Notes: generated by a model not told the origin, from the sequence alone. A DNA stretch of 57,428 bases from Pseudomonas putida (GCF_028682175.1 NZ_JANHKS010000036.1:1-57428), one strand, 5' to 3'. Shown: positions 16,700 to 25,877, counted from the stretch's first letter. A program made the numbers and translations.

Positions 16700-17632
16700 A
16701 TGTTCAAGATCAGCTTATCGCTCGCCCTTGCTTCAATTGTTTCGGCCCTGTCCTCCGTTTCCGCCATGGCCGATGTCAAATCCTTCCCTGCCAGCTTTAC
16801 GGAAAAGGAAATCGCCACCAACGGCACGACCCTGCATGTACGGGTCGGCGGTAACGGCCCGGCGGTGGTGTTGCTGCACGGCTTCGCCGACACCGGCGAC
16901 ATGTGGCAGCCTCTGGCGGTGGAACTTGCGAAAAACCATCAGGTGATCGTGCCGGACCTGCGTGGCATGGGCCTTTCCGCCCACCCTGACGACGGCTACG
17001 ACAAACAGAATCAGGCCAAAGACATCGCCGGCGTGCTGGATTCACTCAAGATCGGCCCGACCGAAGTGGTCGCACACGACATCGGCAACATGGTCGCCTA
17101 CGCCTTCACCTCGCAGTACCCGGAGCGCGTCAGCCGCCTGGTGCTGATGGACGCGCCACTGCCAGGCCTGGGCCAATGGCAGGCGTTTCTGCTGAATCAG
17201 GGCGTCTGGCACTTCAACTTCCGCGGGCCGGATGTCGAGCGCCTGGTGGCCGGTCGCGAACGCATCTATCTGGATCGCTTCTACAACGAGATGTCCTACG
17301 ATCCATCGAAGATCGACGAACAGACCCGCGACCACTACGCCGCGCTTTACGCTCGCCCCGGCGCCATTCACTCGGCGTTCAATCAATTCGCCGCGTTCTC
17401 CCAGGACGCCATCGACAATCAGGCGCGCTTCGCCAAAGTCGGCAAGCTGAACATGCCAGTGCTGGCCATCGGCGGTGAGAAGTCCTTCGGCGCCAGCATG
17501 CAGACCTACGCAGCATCAGCCTTCAATCATGTAGATGGCCTGGTCGTGCCCAAAGCCGGTCACTGGATCATGGAAGAGCAGCCTGAGTTCGTGGTGCCGA
17601 AGATCCAGGCCTTCCTCGACAGCAAGAACTAA
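16700..17632 (+). CDS. Secreted alpha/beta hydrolase, epoxide-hydrolase-like
   Basis: A 310-residue exported enzyme with a signal peptide (1-24, ending SAMA). The alpha/beta hydrolase landmarks are HGF (60-62), the nucleophile elbow AHDIG with Asp127 instead of Ser, and the catalytic His288 in AGHW. An Asp nucleophile is the mark of epoxide hydrolases and haloalkane/haloacetate dehalogenases. WHFNF (170-174) matches the WHF motif of the secreted P. aeruginosa epoxide hydrolase Cif, where the His helps open the ring. The cap-domain ring-opening Tyr is not evident: the matching stretch reads SAFNQFAAF. The substrate is unknown. An AGAGGT ribosome site precedes the ATG. Confidence 0.85.
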   Translation: MFKISLSLALASIVSALSSVSAMADVKSFPASFTEKEIATNGTTLHVRVGGNGPAVVLLHGFADTGDMWQPLAVELAKNHQVIVPDLRGMGLSAHPDDGYDKQNQAKDIAGVLDSLKIGPTEVVAHDIGNMVAYAFTSQYPERVSRLVLMDAPLPGLGQWQAFLLNQGVWHFNFRGPDVERLVAGRERIYLDRFYNEMSYDPSKIDEQTRDHYAALYARPGAIHSAFNQFAAFSQDAIDNQARFAKVGKLNMPVLAIGGEKSFGASMQTYAASAFNHVDGLVVPKAGHWIMEEQPEFVVPKIQAFLDSKN

Positions 17633-17692
17633 GCGCCAAAACGTTGCGCCTGATCTATCCTCGCAAGGCTCTTTCGTTCGAAGGATTGGAAC

Positions 17693-18607
17693 ATGTTGTC
17701 CACTGACGACTTCGCCCTGCTCGACGCTATCCGCGAAACCGGCAGCCTTTCCCGGGCTGCCGCTCGCTTGGGCAAGGCCCCCTCCAGCGTGTCTTATGCC
17801 GCCCGGCAACTGGAAGAACGCTTTGACGCCCTGCTCTTCGACCGCCGTCGTTATCGCCTGCAACTGACGCCTGCCGGTGAGCTGCTGGTCGAGGAAGCCG
17901 CACGCCTGATGCACGAACTGGGGCGGCTCACCCAGCGCGTGCAGCAAGTGGCCAACGGTTGGGAAAGCCGCCTGCGCATCGTCACCGACGAGCTGCTGGA
18001 GTTCGAAACCCTGCTGCCAGTGATCCAGGAGTTCGACGCGCTAGAGTCCGGCGTGCCATTACGCTTCACCCACGAAGTCCTCAAGGGTGTGTGGGAAGTG
18101 CTGCAAAACGGCCAGGCCGATCTGGTCATTGGTGCCACCAACGAGCCGCCCAAGATTGCGTCACTGCGCTGGATGCAACTGGGCCAACTGGACTGGGTGT
18201 TCGCCGTCTCACCCAGACACCCCTTGGCGAAGGTTACCGGCAGTATCGATCGGGCCACGATCCTGAAACATCGCGCAATCGTCGTTGCCGATTCCTCGCG
18301 TACCAGCGAGGGCCGGACATACGGCGTTTCCGGGGGCCAGCAGACCCTGGCCGTCCCCACCATGCAATCGAAAATCCGCGCCCAGCTTCAGGGTCTTGGC
18401 GTCGGCTGGCTGCCGCGTCATCGGGTCAGCTCATTACTGGAAAGCGGCCAGTTGCTGGAAAAACAGATGGCCGACCCGCGAGAGCCAAACATCCTCTACG
18501 TGGGCTGGCGCGGCGATGAAGAAGGCCGCGCACTTGGATGGTGGCTGGAAAAACTCAAACAGCCGTGGCTGGCGAAACGCCTGGTGGATGGCGTGCGGTT
18601 TGGCTGA
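17693..18607 (+). CDS. LysR-family transcriptional regulator
   Basis: A 304-residue regulator. Residues 2-60 hold the winged helix-turn-helix (FALLDAIRETGSLSRAAARLGKAPSSVSYAARQLEE), and residues about 90-300 the periplasmic-binding-like effector domain. It starts 60 bases after the hydrolase stop in the same direction. LysR regulators are often divergent from their targets; here the targets may be the preceding hydrolase and GST genes, but nothing in the sequence proves it. A strong bidirectional terminator follows. Confidence 0.9.
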   Translation: MLSTDDFALLDAIRETGSLSRAAARLGKAPSSVSYAARQLEERFDALLFDRRRYRLQLTPAGELLVEEAARLMHELGRLTQRVQQVANGWESRLRIVTDELLEFETLLPVIQEFDALESGVPLRFTHEVLKGVWEVLQNGQADLVIGATNEPPKIASLRWMQLGQLDWVFAVSPRHPLAKVTGSIDRATILKHRAIVVADSSRTSEGRTYGVSGGQQTLAVPTMQSKIRAQLQGLGVGWLPRHRVSSLLESGQLLEKQMADPREPNILYVGWRGDEEGRALGWWLEKLKQPWLAKRLVDGVRFG

Positions 18608-18630
18608 TCAATGCACCTTACCGAAATGAA

Positions 18631-18667
18631 AAGCCCCCGGAAGCTGAGCTTGCCGGGGGCTTTTTTT
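18631..18667. terminator. Bidirectional intrinsic terminator (LysR gene / ssb)
   Basis: The stem AAGCCCCCGG / CCGGGGGCTT is flanked by an A-run on the left and seven Ts on the right, so it can end transcription from both convergent genes. Confidence 0.92.
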
Positions 18668-18697
18668 CATGGCGCTACCGCGGTTGATCCGGTGGGA

Positions 18698-19219
18698 TCA
18701 GAACGGGATATCGTCATCGAAGCTGTCGAAATCAGGAGCCGGCTGCGGCGCCTGTTGCGGAGCCGGGCGCGACTCGCGCTGTGGCTGAGGAGCTGGCTGC
18801 GGACGCGATTGCTGAGGACGAGGTGCGGAGTTCTGGTAACCGCCACCGCCTTGACCTTGTTGAGCGTCGCCCTGTGGACGGCCGCCCAGCAACTGCATGG
18901 TGCCTTGCATGTCGACGACGATTTCAGTGGTGTAGCGCTTGATGCCGTCTTTTTCCCACTCGCGGGTCTGCAGCTTGCCTTCGATGTAGACTTGCGAACC
19001 TTTGCGCAGGTACTCGCCGGCGATCTCTGCGACCTTGCCGAACATCGAAACACGGTGCCATTCGGTCTTCTCGACTTTCTGGCCGGTTTGCTTGTCGGTC
19101 CACTGTTCGCTGGTCGCCAGACTCAGGTTGGTCACGGCGTTACCGTTAGGCAAGTAGCGAACTTCGGGATCCTGGCCGCATGTGCCGACCAATATGACTT
19201 TGTTAACCCCACGGGCCAT
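18698..19219 (-). CDS. ssb: Single-stranded DNA-binding protein SSB
   Basis: A 173-residue SSB. Residues 1-110 form the OB fold beginning ARGVNKVILVGTCGQDPE. A flexible Gly/Gln/Pro-rich linker follows, and the acidic tip ends DDDIPF, which recruits partner proteins. One Cys sits in the otherwise conserved VGTCGQDPE stretch, where E. coli has VGNLGQDPE. The ribosome site AGGAGA overlaps the stop codon of the MFS gene, so ssb is at least partly expressed from the upstream gene's transcript. Matches PA4232. Confidence 0.97.
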   Translation of the reverse strand: MARGVNKVILVGTCGQDPEVRYLPNGNAVTNLSLATSEQWTDKQTGQKVEKTEWHRVSMFGKVAEIAGEYLRKGSQVYIEGKLQTREWEKDGIKRYTTEIVVDMQGTMQLLGGRPQGDAQQGQGGGGYQNSAPRPQQSRPQPAPQPQRESRPAPQQAPQPAPDFDSFDDDIPF

Positions 19220-19228
19220 AACGTTCTC

Positions 19229-20623
19229 CTAGGCTTCAACCGTTTCCGACGCTGGATTGACCACGTCGTCGAAAGACGCCCGATCCAACAGTTCTTTGTC
19301 AAATTTGATATAGATGGCGGCCTCGTCGGCCACCACTACTGCATCTGTTACTCCACGTACGGCCAACACGCGATCGGCAAGGCCTGTGTCGCGCTGGGCT
19401 TCGGGCGACAATGGCAAGCGAAGGCTGGTCACGTACGGAGGTTCGCGCATGGTAACAGCAAACGCCAGCCAGATGGCGGCCAGACCGGCGCCGCCGAGGA
19501 ACACCACCCCGAGCCCACCATGCTGGAACAGCCACCCGCCAAGGATGCCGCCTGCCGCCGAACCGAGGAACTGGCTGGTGGAATAGATCCCCATGGCCGT
19601 GCCCTTCCCACCTGCCGGAGACACCTTGCTGATGAGCGAAGGCAGCGATGCTTCCAGCAGGTTGAACGCCGTGAAAAAGACCACCGTGCCGATAACAAGT
19701 GCCCGAAGCGTGTTGCCGAACTCCCAGAAGAATAGCTCAGTGAGCATCAGCACCATCACGGCGCCGAGTAAAATACGCTTCATCTGACGCTTCTTTTCCC
19801 CGTAGATGATGAACGGGATCATCGCGAAGAAGGAAATCAGCAGCGCAGTCAGGTAGACCCACCAGTGCTGCTCCTTGGGCAGGCCGGCTTTTTCCACCAG
19901 TGCCAGCGGCAACGCGACGAAACTGGACATGAGCATCGCGTGCAACGCAAAGATACCCAAATCCAGGCGCAGCAGGTCCGGATGGCGAAGCGTCGCTCCC
20001 AGCGCCTGTCGGGCAAGCCCCGATTCGCGGTGCTGCAACGTGACTGTCGATTTGGGAACGGCGAACGCAACGATCAGGATGCCGAGCAGGGCCATCGCGC
20101 CAGTCGCTAGGAACAGCCCCTTGAGACCGAAAGCGCTGGTCAGGATCGGGCCGACGACCATGGCGATGGCGAACGACACGCCGATGGTCATGCCGATCAT
20201 GGCCATGGCCTTGGTGCGGTGCTGTTCGCGTGTCAGGTCCGAGAGCAATGCCATCACGGCTGCGGAAATCGCGCCCGCGCCTTGCAGGATGCGGCCGGCG
20301 ATGACGCCCCAGATGGAGGTCGACTGCGCGGCCAGCACGCTGCCCAAGGCAAAGACGATCAAGCCCAGGTAAATCACCGGGCGACGGCCGATGCGGTCGG
20401 AAATGATGCCGAACGGGATTTGCAGCACGGCCTGGGTCAGGCCATAGGCGCCAATCGCCAGACCAATGAGTGCCGGGCTTGCGCCTGCCAGGTCCATGCC
20501 ATAGGTGGCCAGGACTGGCAGCACCATGAACATGCCAAGCATACGGAACGCGAACACCAGCGCCAGACCGCCCGCCGCGCGGGTTTCGCTGCCACTCATG
20601 CGCTCGCTGTGAGAATCGTGCAT
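19229..20623 (-). CDS. MFS transporter with C-terminal YAM domain (YajR-like)
   Basis: A 464-residue inner-membrane transporter with 12 predicted membrane segments between about 18 and 405. Motif A reads GIISDRIGRRPVI after segment 2. The last 65 or so residues (LADRVLAVRGVTDAVVV ... FDKELLD) form a small ferredoxin-like domain resembling the YAM domain of E. coli YajR. YajR-type proteins are proton-driven drug-efflux-like carriers with unknown natural substrate. The gene ends 9 bases before ssb and is divergent from uvrA. Matches PA4233. Confidence 0.9.
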   Translation of the reverse strand: MHDSHSERMSGSETRAAGGLALVFAFRMLGMFMVLPVLATYGMDLAGASPALIGLAIGAYGLTQAVLQIPFGIISDRIGRRPVIYLGLIVFALGSVLAAQSTSIWGVIAGRILQGAGAISAAVMALLSDLTREQHRTKAMAMIGMTIGVSFAIAMVVGPILTSAFGLKGLFLATGAMALLGILIVAFAVPKSTVTLQHRESGLARQALGATLRHPDLLRLDLGIFALHAMLMSSFVALPLALVEKAGLPKEQHWWVYLTALLISFFAMIPFIIYGEKKRQMKRILLGAVMVLMLTELFFWEFGNTLRALVIGTVVFFTAFNLLEASLPSLISKVSPAGGKGTAMGIYSTSQFLGSAAGGILGGWLFQHGGLGVVFLGGAGLAAIWLAFAVTMREPPYVTSLRLPLSPEAQRDTGLADRVLAVRGVTDAVVVADEAAIYIKFDKELLDRASFDDVVNPASETVEA

Positions 20624-20810
20624 GGAAGAACCTCATGTGAACCGGCGGCGATTCTACCAGTCCCATCGATGTACAGCACATACGACGCTTTGCCGCGCAT
20701 CGCAGGAAAATTCTTTTTCTTACGTACGGCGCAAGCCAGCGCAATAGTGTGCATCCATCCAGTATTTGGCCGTATACTCCAGTGTTTTACGCCCGCCGTG
20801 CGAGGCCGCC

Positions 20811-23645
20811 TTGGACAAGATCCTGATTCGTGGGGCTCGAACCCACAACCTGAAAAACATCGACCTGACCCTGCCCCGCGACAAGCTGATCGTCATCACC
20901 GGGCTCTCGGGCTCCGGGAAGTCGTCGCTGGCGTTCGATACGCTTTACGCCGAAGGTCAGCGCCGCTACGTCGAATCGCTCTCTGCGTACGCCCGCCAGT
21001 TCCTGTCGATGATGGAAAAGCCGGACGTGGACACCATCGAAGGCCTTTCGCCGGCCATTTCGATCGAGCAGAAATCCACGTCGCACAACCCGCGTTCCAC
21101 CGTGGGCACCATCACTGAAATCTACGACTACCTGCGCCTGTTGTATGCGCGGGTAGGCACGCCGCGCTGCCCGGACCACGACATCCCGCTGGAGGCGCAA
21201 ACCGTCAGCCAGATGGTCGACCTGGTGCTGGCCCAGCCTGAAGGCAGCAAGCTGATGCTGCTGGCGCCGGTGGTGCGCGAGCGCAAGGGCGAGCACCTGG
21301 CGGTGTTCGATGAGCTGCGCGCCCAGGGCTTCGTCCGTGCGCGGGTCAACGGCAAGCTGTGCGAGCTCGACGAGCTGCCCAAGCTGGACAAACAGAAGAA
21401 GCATTCCATCGACGTGGTCGTAGACCGTTTCAAGGTTCGCGCCGACCTGCAGCAACGCCTGGCAGAATCCTTCGAGACCGCGCTGAAACTGGCGGACGGC
21501 ATCGCACTGGTTGCGCCGATGGACGACGAGCCTGGTGAAGAGGTCATCTTCTCGGCCCGCTTCGCCTGCCCGATCTGCGGCCACGCCATCAGCGAACTGG
21601 AACCCAAGCTGTTCTCCTTCAACAACCCGGCCGGCGCCTGCCCGACCTGCGACGGCCTGGGTGTGAAGCAGTTCTTCGACACCAAGCGGCTGGTCAACGG
21701 CGACCTGACGCTGGCCGAAGGCGCTATACGTGGGTGGGACAGGCGTAACGTCTATTACTTCCAGATGCTCGGCTCACTGGCCAAACACTACGGTTTCAGC
21801 CTGGAAGTGCCGTTCAAGGAGCTGCCGGCCGACCAGCAGAAGATCCTGCTCAACGGCAGCGGCACGCAGAACGTCGACTTCCGCTATCTGAATGACCGTG
21901 GCGATATCGTCAAACGCGCACACCCGTTCGAAGGGATCGTGCCAAACCTGGAGCGCCGCTACCGGGAAACCGAATCGGCGACCGTGCGCGAAGAACTGGC
22001 CAAGTTCCTCAGCACCCAGCCTTGCCCGGATTGCCGCGGCACTCGCCTGCGTCGCGAGGCGCGTCATGTCTGGGTCGGGGAAAAAACCCTGCCTGCCGTG
22101 ACCAACCTGCCTATCGGCGACGCCACCGATTACTTCGGCGGACTGAAACTGACCGGCCGTCGTGGCGAGATCGCTGACAAGATCCTCAAGGAAATCCGCG
22201 AGCGCCTGCAATTTCTGGTCAACGTCGGCCTGGATTACCTGACCCTGGATCGCAGCGCAGATACACTTTCTGGCGGTGAAGCCCAGCGTATCCGTCTGGC
22301 CAGCCAGATCGGCGCGGGGCTGGTGGGCGTCATGTACATCCTCGACGAGCCGTCCATCGGCCTGCATCAACGGGATAACGACCGGCTGCTCGACACCCTG
22401 CGCCATCTGCGGGACATCGGCAACACGGTGATCGTGGTCGAGCACGATGAAGACGCCATCCGCCTGGCGGACTACGTGGTCGATATCGGCCCGGGTGCCG
22501 GCGTTCACGGCGGATCGATCGTCGCCGAAGGCACGCCGCAGGACGTGATGTCTCACCCTGACTCGCTGACCGGCAAGTACCTGTCCGGGCGGGTGAAGAT
22601 CGAGGTGCCAGCCAAGCGCACCCCGCGCAACAAGAAGCTGTCGCTGAAGCTCAAGGGCGCCCGCGGCAACAACCTGCGCAATGTCGATCTGGAAATTCCG
22701 ATTGGCTTGCTGACCTGCGTGACCGGCGTATCGGGCTCAGGCAAGTCGACGCTGATCAATAACACCCTGTTCCCGCTCAGTGCCACGGCCCTCAATGGCG
22801 CCACGACGCTGGAAGCCGCCACCCACGACAGCATCGACGGCCTGCAACACCTGGACAAAGTGGTGGACATCGACCAGAGCCCCATCGGGCGCACGCCACG
22901 CTCCAACCCGGCAACTTACACCGGGCTGTTCACGCCGATCCGCGAGTTGTTTTCCGGCGTGCCCGAGTCGCGCTCCCGGGGTTACGGTCCAGGGCGCTTC
23001 TCGTTCAACGTCAAGGGCGGCCGCTGCGACGCTTGCCAGGGCGACGGCCTGATCAAGGTCGAGATGCACTTCCTGCCGGATATCTACGTGCCGTGCGACG
23101 TGTGCAAGAGCAAGCGCTACAACCGCGAAACCCTTGAGATCAAATACAAGGGCAAGAGCATCCACGAAGTGCTGGAGATGACCATCGAGGAAGCGCGAGC
23201 GTTCTTCGACGCCGTACCGGCACTGGCGCGCAAGCTCCAGACCCTGATGGACGTGGGCCTGTCCTACATCAAGCTGGGGCAATCGGCGACCACGCTGTCT
23301 GGTGGTGAAGCGCAGCGTGTGAAGCTGTCTCGCGAGCTGTCCAAGCGCGACACCGGCAAGACGCTGTACATCCTCGACGAGCCTACGACCGGCCTGCACT
23401 TCGCGGACATCCAGCAATTGCTGGACGTGCTGCACCGATTGCGCGACCACGGCAACACCGTGGTGGTCATCGAGCACAACCTGGATGTCATCAAGACCGC
23501 TGACTGGCTGGTGGACCTGGGCCCTGAAGGCGGCTCTAAAGGCGGCCAGATCATCGCCACCGGCACGCCGGAACAGGTGGCCGAGATGAAGCAGTCCTAC
23601 ACCGGGCACTACCTCAAGCCACTGCTGGAACGCGATCGCGCCTGA
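20811..23645 (+). CDS. uvrA: Excinuclease ABC subunit A
   Basis: A 944-residue DNA-damage sensor of nucleotide excision repair, loaded with UvrB on lesions. It has two ABC modules: Walker A GLSGSGKS (31-38) and GVSGSGKS in the second half, and two LSGGEAQR signatures. Zinc-binding cysteine clusters are visible (CPICGH...CPTCDG, and CDACQG...CDVCKS). The start is a TTG, supported by GAGG five bases before it and by the universal MDKILIRGARTHNLKN N-terminus; a longer reading to 20766 is not needed. No LexA box is seen in the 187 bases upstream. Matches PA4234. Confidence 0.97.
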   Translation: MDKILIRGARTHNLKNIDLTLPRDKLIVITGLSGSGKSSLAFDTLYAEGQRRYVESLSAYARQFLSMMEKPDVDTIEGLSPAISIEQKSTSHNPRSTVGTITEIYDYLRLLYARVGTPRCPDHDIPLEAQTVSQMVDLVLAQPEGSKLMLLAPVVRERKGEHLAVFDELRAQGFVRARVNGKLCELDELPKLDKQKKHSIDVVVDRFKVRADLQQRLAESFETALKLADGIALVAPMDDEPGEEVIFSARFACPICGHAISELEPKLFSFNNPAGACPTCDGLGVKQFFDTKRLVNGDLTLAEGAIRGWDRRNVYYFQMLGSLAKHYGFSLEVPFKELPADQQKILLNGSGTQNVDFRYLNDRGDIVKRAHPFEGIVPNLERRYRETESATVREELAKFLSTQPCPDCRGTRLRREARHVWVGEKTLPAVTNLPIGDATDYFGGLKLTGRRGEIADKILKEIRERLQFLVNVGLDYLTLDRSADTLSGGEAQRIRLASQIGAGLVGVMYILDEPSIGLHQRDNDRLLDTLRHLRDIGNTVIVVEHDEDAIRLADYVVDIGPGAGVHGGSIVAEGTPQDVMSHPDSLTGKYLSGRVKIEVPAKRTPRNKKLSLKLKGARGNNLRNVDLEIPIGLLTCVTGVSGSGKSTLINNTLFPLSATALNGATTLEAATHDSIDGLQHLDKVVDIDQSPIGRTPRSNPATYTGLFTPIRELFSGVPESRSRGYGPGRFSFNVKGGRCDACQGDGLIKVEMHFLPDIYVPCDVCKSKRYNRETLEIKYKGKSIHEVLEMTIEEARAFFDAVPALARKLQTLMDVGLSYIKLGQSATTLSGGEAQRVKLSRELSKRDTGKTLYILDEPTTGLHFADIQQLLDVLHRLRDHGNTVVVIEHNLDVIKTADWLVDLGPEGGSKGGQIIATGTPEQVAEMKQSYTGHYLKPLLERDRA

Positions 23646-23667
23646 TCGCCTGAAGGCAGCAGTAACG

Positions 23668-23707
23668 AAAAAGCCCCTGGCACGAAGATCGCGCCAGGGG
23701 CTTTTTT
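23668..23707. terminator. Bidirectional intrinsic terminator (uvrA / ftnA)
   Basis: An 11-base stem AAGCCCCTGGC / GCCAGGGGCTT with an A-run before and a T-run after, between convergent genes. Confidence 0.93.
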
Positions 23708-23719
23708 ATGGGACCGGAA

Positions 23720-24184
23720 TCAGAGCTGCGATTGGAGGTAGTTTTCCAGGCCGATGGATTTGATCAGGCCCATCTGCTTTTCAAGCCAGTAGGTGTGATC
23801 TTCTTCAGTGTCTGCCAGTTGCAGGCGCAGGATGTCACGGCTGATGTAGTCCTTGTGCTGCTCACAGAGGGCGATGCCTTTGCACAGTGCGGCACGGACC
23901 TTGTATTCCAGGCGAAGGTCACTGGCGAGCATCTCAGGGACTGTGGTGCCTACATCCAGGTCATCCGGGCGCATGCGCGGCGTACCTTCGAGCATCAGAA
24001 TCCGGCGCATCAACGCATCAGCGTGACCTGCCTCTTCTTCCATCTCGTGGTTGATACGCTCGTAGAGCTTGCTGAAACCCCAATCCTCATACATCCGCGA
24101 GTGGATGAAATATTGGTCGCGCGCAGCCAGTTCGCCGGTCAGCAGCGTGTTGAGGTAATCGATGACGTCCGGGTGGCCTTGCAT
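23720..24184 (-). CDS. ftnA: Bacterial ferritin FtnA (bacterioferritin-like, heme ligand missing)
   Basis: A 154-residue four-helix iron-storage subunit that assembles into a 24-mer. The ferroxidase ligands are present: Glu18, Glu51, His54, Glu93, Glu127 and His130. The position equivalent to Met52 of E. coli bacterioferritin, which binds heme, is Ala. This matches the P. aeruginosa protein first called BfrA and later FtnA (PA4235). In PAO1 the heme catalase gene katA lies next to it; here the neighbour is rplQ. An AAGGAGA ribosome site precedes the ATG. Confidence 0.93.
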   Translation of the reverse strand: MQGHPDVIDYLNTLLTGELAARDQYFIHSRMYEDWGFSKLYERINHEMEEEAGHADALMRRILMLEGTPRMRPDDLDVGTTVPEMLASDLRLEYKVRAALCKGIALCEQHKDYISRDILRLQLADTEEDHTYWLEKQMGLIKSIGLENYLQSQL

Positions 24185-24400
24185 CGCCGTGAATCTCCTT
24201 CTTGAAAGACGATAGTTTGAACCAACATCTGCTCAAGGTCATCTTTTCAAAGGCAGAAAAACGAAGAAAAGCAGTGATTTTCTGACATTTGGTGTCGAAA
24301 ACACGAGTAAATGAGGAGAGTTCTGTTTATCACTAGCGATCAGCGCAATAATCGCTCATTTCAACTGATAACGCGTTGTATTCCCATAAATCGCGGGCAA
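24185..24400. other. AT-rich spacer where katA would be expected
   Basis: About 216 bases between the ftnA start and the rplQ terminator, visibly more AT-rich than the flanks. It must hold the ftnA promoter; a minus-strand TTGAGC with TATCGT 16 bases on is a possible but weak match. I see no catalase remnant. Confidence 0.5.
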
Positions 24401-24401
24401 C

Positions 24402-24426
24402 AAAAAACCGGGCGCTAGGCCCGGTT
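24402..24426 (-). terminator. Intrinsic terminator of the alpha operon
   Basis: On the minus strand the stem AACCGGGC / GCCCGGTT is followed by a T-run, 20 bases after the rplQ stop. It ends the ribosomal super-locus. Confidence 0.9.
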
Positions 24427-24446
24427 CTTTGTAACGACTTGACGTC

Positions 24447-24833
24447 TTATTCAGCGGCTTCTACAGAGCCACCGACAGGACGGTCAACCAGTTCGACGTA
24501 CGCCATAGGAGCGTTGTCGCCAGCGCGGAAACCGCACTTCAGGATGCGCAGGTAGCCACCCTCACGGGTTGCATAACGCTTGCCCAGGTCGTTGAACAGC
24601 TTACCAACCATTTCTTTCGAACGAGTACGGTCGAAAGCAAGACGGCGGTTTGCAACGCTGTCTACCTTGGCCAGGGTGATCAGCGGCTCGGCAACGCGGC
24701 GCAGTTCCTTGGCTTTTGGCAGGGTAGTTTTGATCAGCTCGTGCTCGAACAGCGACACCGCCATGTTCTGGAACATGGCCTTGCGGTGAGAGCTGGTACG
24801 GCTCAGGTGACGTCCACTTTTACGATGACGCAT
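24447..24833 (-). CDS. rplQ: 50S ribosomal protein L17
   Basis: 128 residues starting MRHRKSGRHLSRTSSHRKAM, the L17 hallmark; it binds 23S rRNA near the exit tunnel. It is the last gene of the alpha operon, 42 bases after rpoA, and ends at a strong terminator. Confidence 0.98.
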   Translation of the reverse strand: MRHRKSGRHLSRTSSHRKAMFQNMAVSLFEHELIKTTLPKAKELRRVAEPLITLAKVDSVANRRLAFDRTRSKEMVGKLFNDLGKRYATREGGYLRILKCGFRAGDNAPMAYVELVDRPVGGSVEAAE

Positions 24834-24875
24834 GGTTCATTCCTTACCAAACACAACGTTCGGTGATTACGACGA

Positions 24876-25877
24876 TCAGGCAGTCGCCTTGTCGTCCTTC
24901 TTAAGACTTGCAGGCGGCCAGTTGTCGAGGCGCATGCCGAGGGAGAGACCACGAGAAGCCAGAACATCCTTGATTTCGGTCAAGGATTTCTTGCCCAGGT
25001 TCGGAGTCTTCAACAGTTCTACTTCGGTGCGCTGAATCAGATCGCCGATGTAGTAAATGTTCTCCGCCTTAAGGCAGTTGGCCGAACGTACGGTCAGTTC
25101 CAAATCGTCAACCGGACGAAGCAGGATCGGATCAATCTCGTCTTCCTGTTCGACTACGACCGGCTCACTGTCACCTTTGAGGTCGACGAACGCAGCCAAC
25201 TGCTGTTGCAGGATGGTTGCAGCGCGACGGATAGCCTCTTCAGGATCCAGAGTACCGTTGGTTTCCAGATCGATAACCAGTTTGTCCAGGTTGGTACGCT
25301 GTTCGACACGGGCGTTTTCCACCACGTATGCGATACGGCGAACCGGGCTGAACGAAGAGTCGAGCTGCAAGCGACCGATGCTGCGGCTTTCGTCTTCATC
25401 GCTCTGACGCGAGTCTGCTGGTTCATAACCGCGACCACGAGCTACAACGAGCTTCATGTTCAGGGCGCCGTTAGACGCCAGGTTAGCGATTACGTGATCG
25501 GGGTTAACGATCTCGACATCATGATCCAGCTGAATATCGGCAGCGGTAACCACCCCCGAACCCTTCTTCGACAAGGTCAGCGTAACTTCGTCTCGACCGT
25601 GCAGCTTGATAGCCAGACCTTTCAGGTTCAACAGGATTTCAATGACGTCTTCCTGTACACCTTCGATTGCGCTGTACTCATGGAGTACACCGTCAATCTC
25701 GGCCTCGACTACTGCACAGCCGGGCATGGAGGACAACAGGATGCGGCGCAGCGCGTTGCCCAGGGTATGGCCGAAACCACGCTCGAGAGGCTCGAGAGTG
25801 ATTTTGGCGCGGGTTGGACTGACAACCTGCACGTCGATGTGACGAGGTGTCAGAAACTCATTTACCGAAATCTGCAT
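24876..25877 (-). CDS. rpoA: RNA polymerase alpha subunit
   Basis: 333 residues. The N-terminal domain (about 1-235, with RGFGHTLGNALRRILLSSMPG) dimerises and seeds polymerase assembly. After a linker, the C-terminal domain (about 250-325, with LRSANCLKAENIYYIGDL-type helices and LGKKSLTEIKDVL) touches UP elements and activators. It lies between rpsD and rplQ as in other gamma-proteobacteria. Confidence 0.98.
   Translation of the reverse strand: MQISVNEFLTPRHIDVQVVSPTRAKITLEPLERGFGHTLGNALRRILLSSMPGCAVVEAEIDGVLHEYSAIEGVQEDVIEILLNLKGLAIKLHGRDEVTLTLSKKGSGVVTAADIQLDHDVEIVNPDHVIANLASNGALNMKLVVARGRGYEPADSRQSDEDESRSIGRLQLDSSFSPVRRIAYVVENARVEQRTNLDKLVIDLETNGTLDPEEAIRRAATILQQQLAAFVDLKGDSEPVVVEQEDEIDPILLRPVDDLELTVRSANCLKAENIYYIGDLIQRTEVELLKTPNLGKKSLTEIKDVLASRGLSLGMRLDNWPPASLKKDDKATA

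Noticed and set aside
20624..20810. LexA box before uvrA
   Set aside because: The best stretch near 20768-20782 has the wrong spacing: no CTG-N10-CAG is found.
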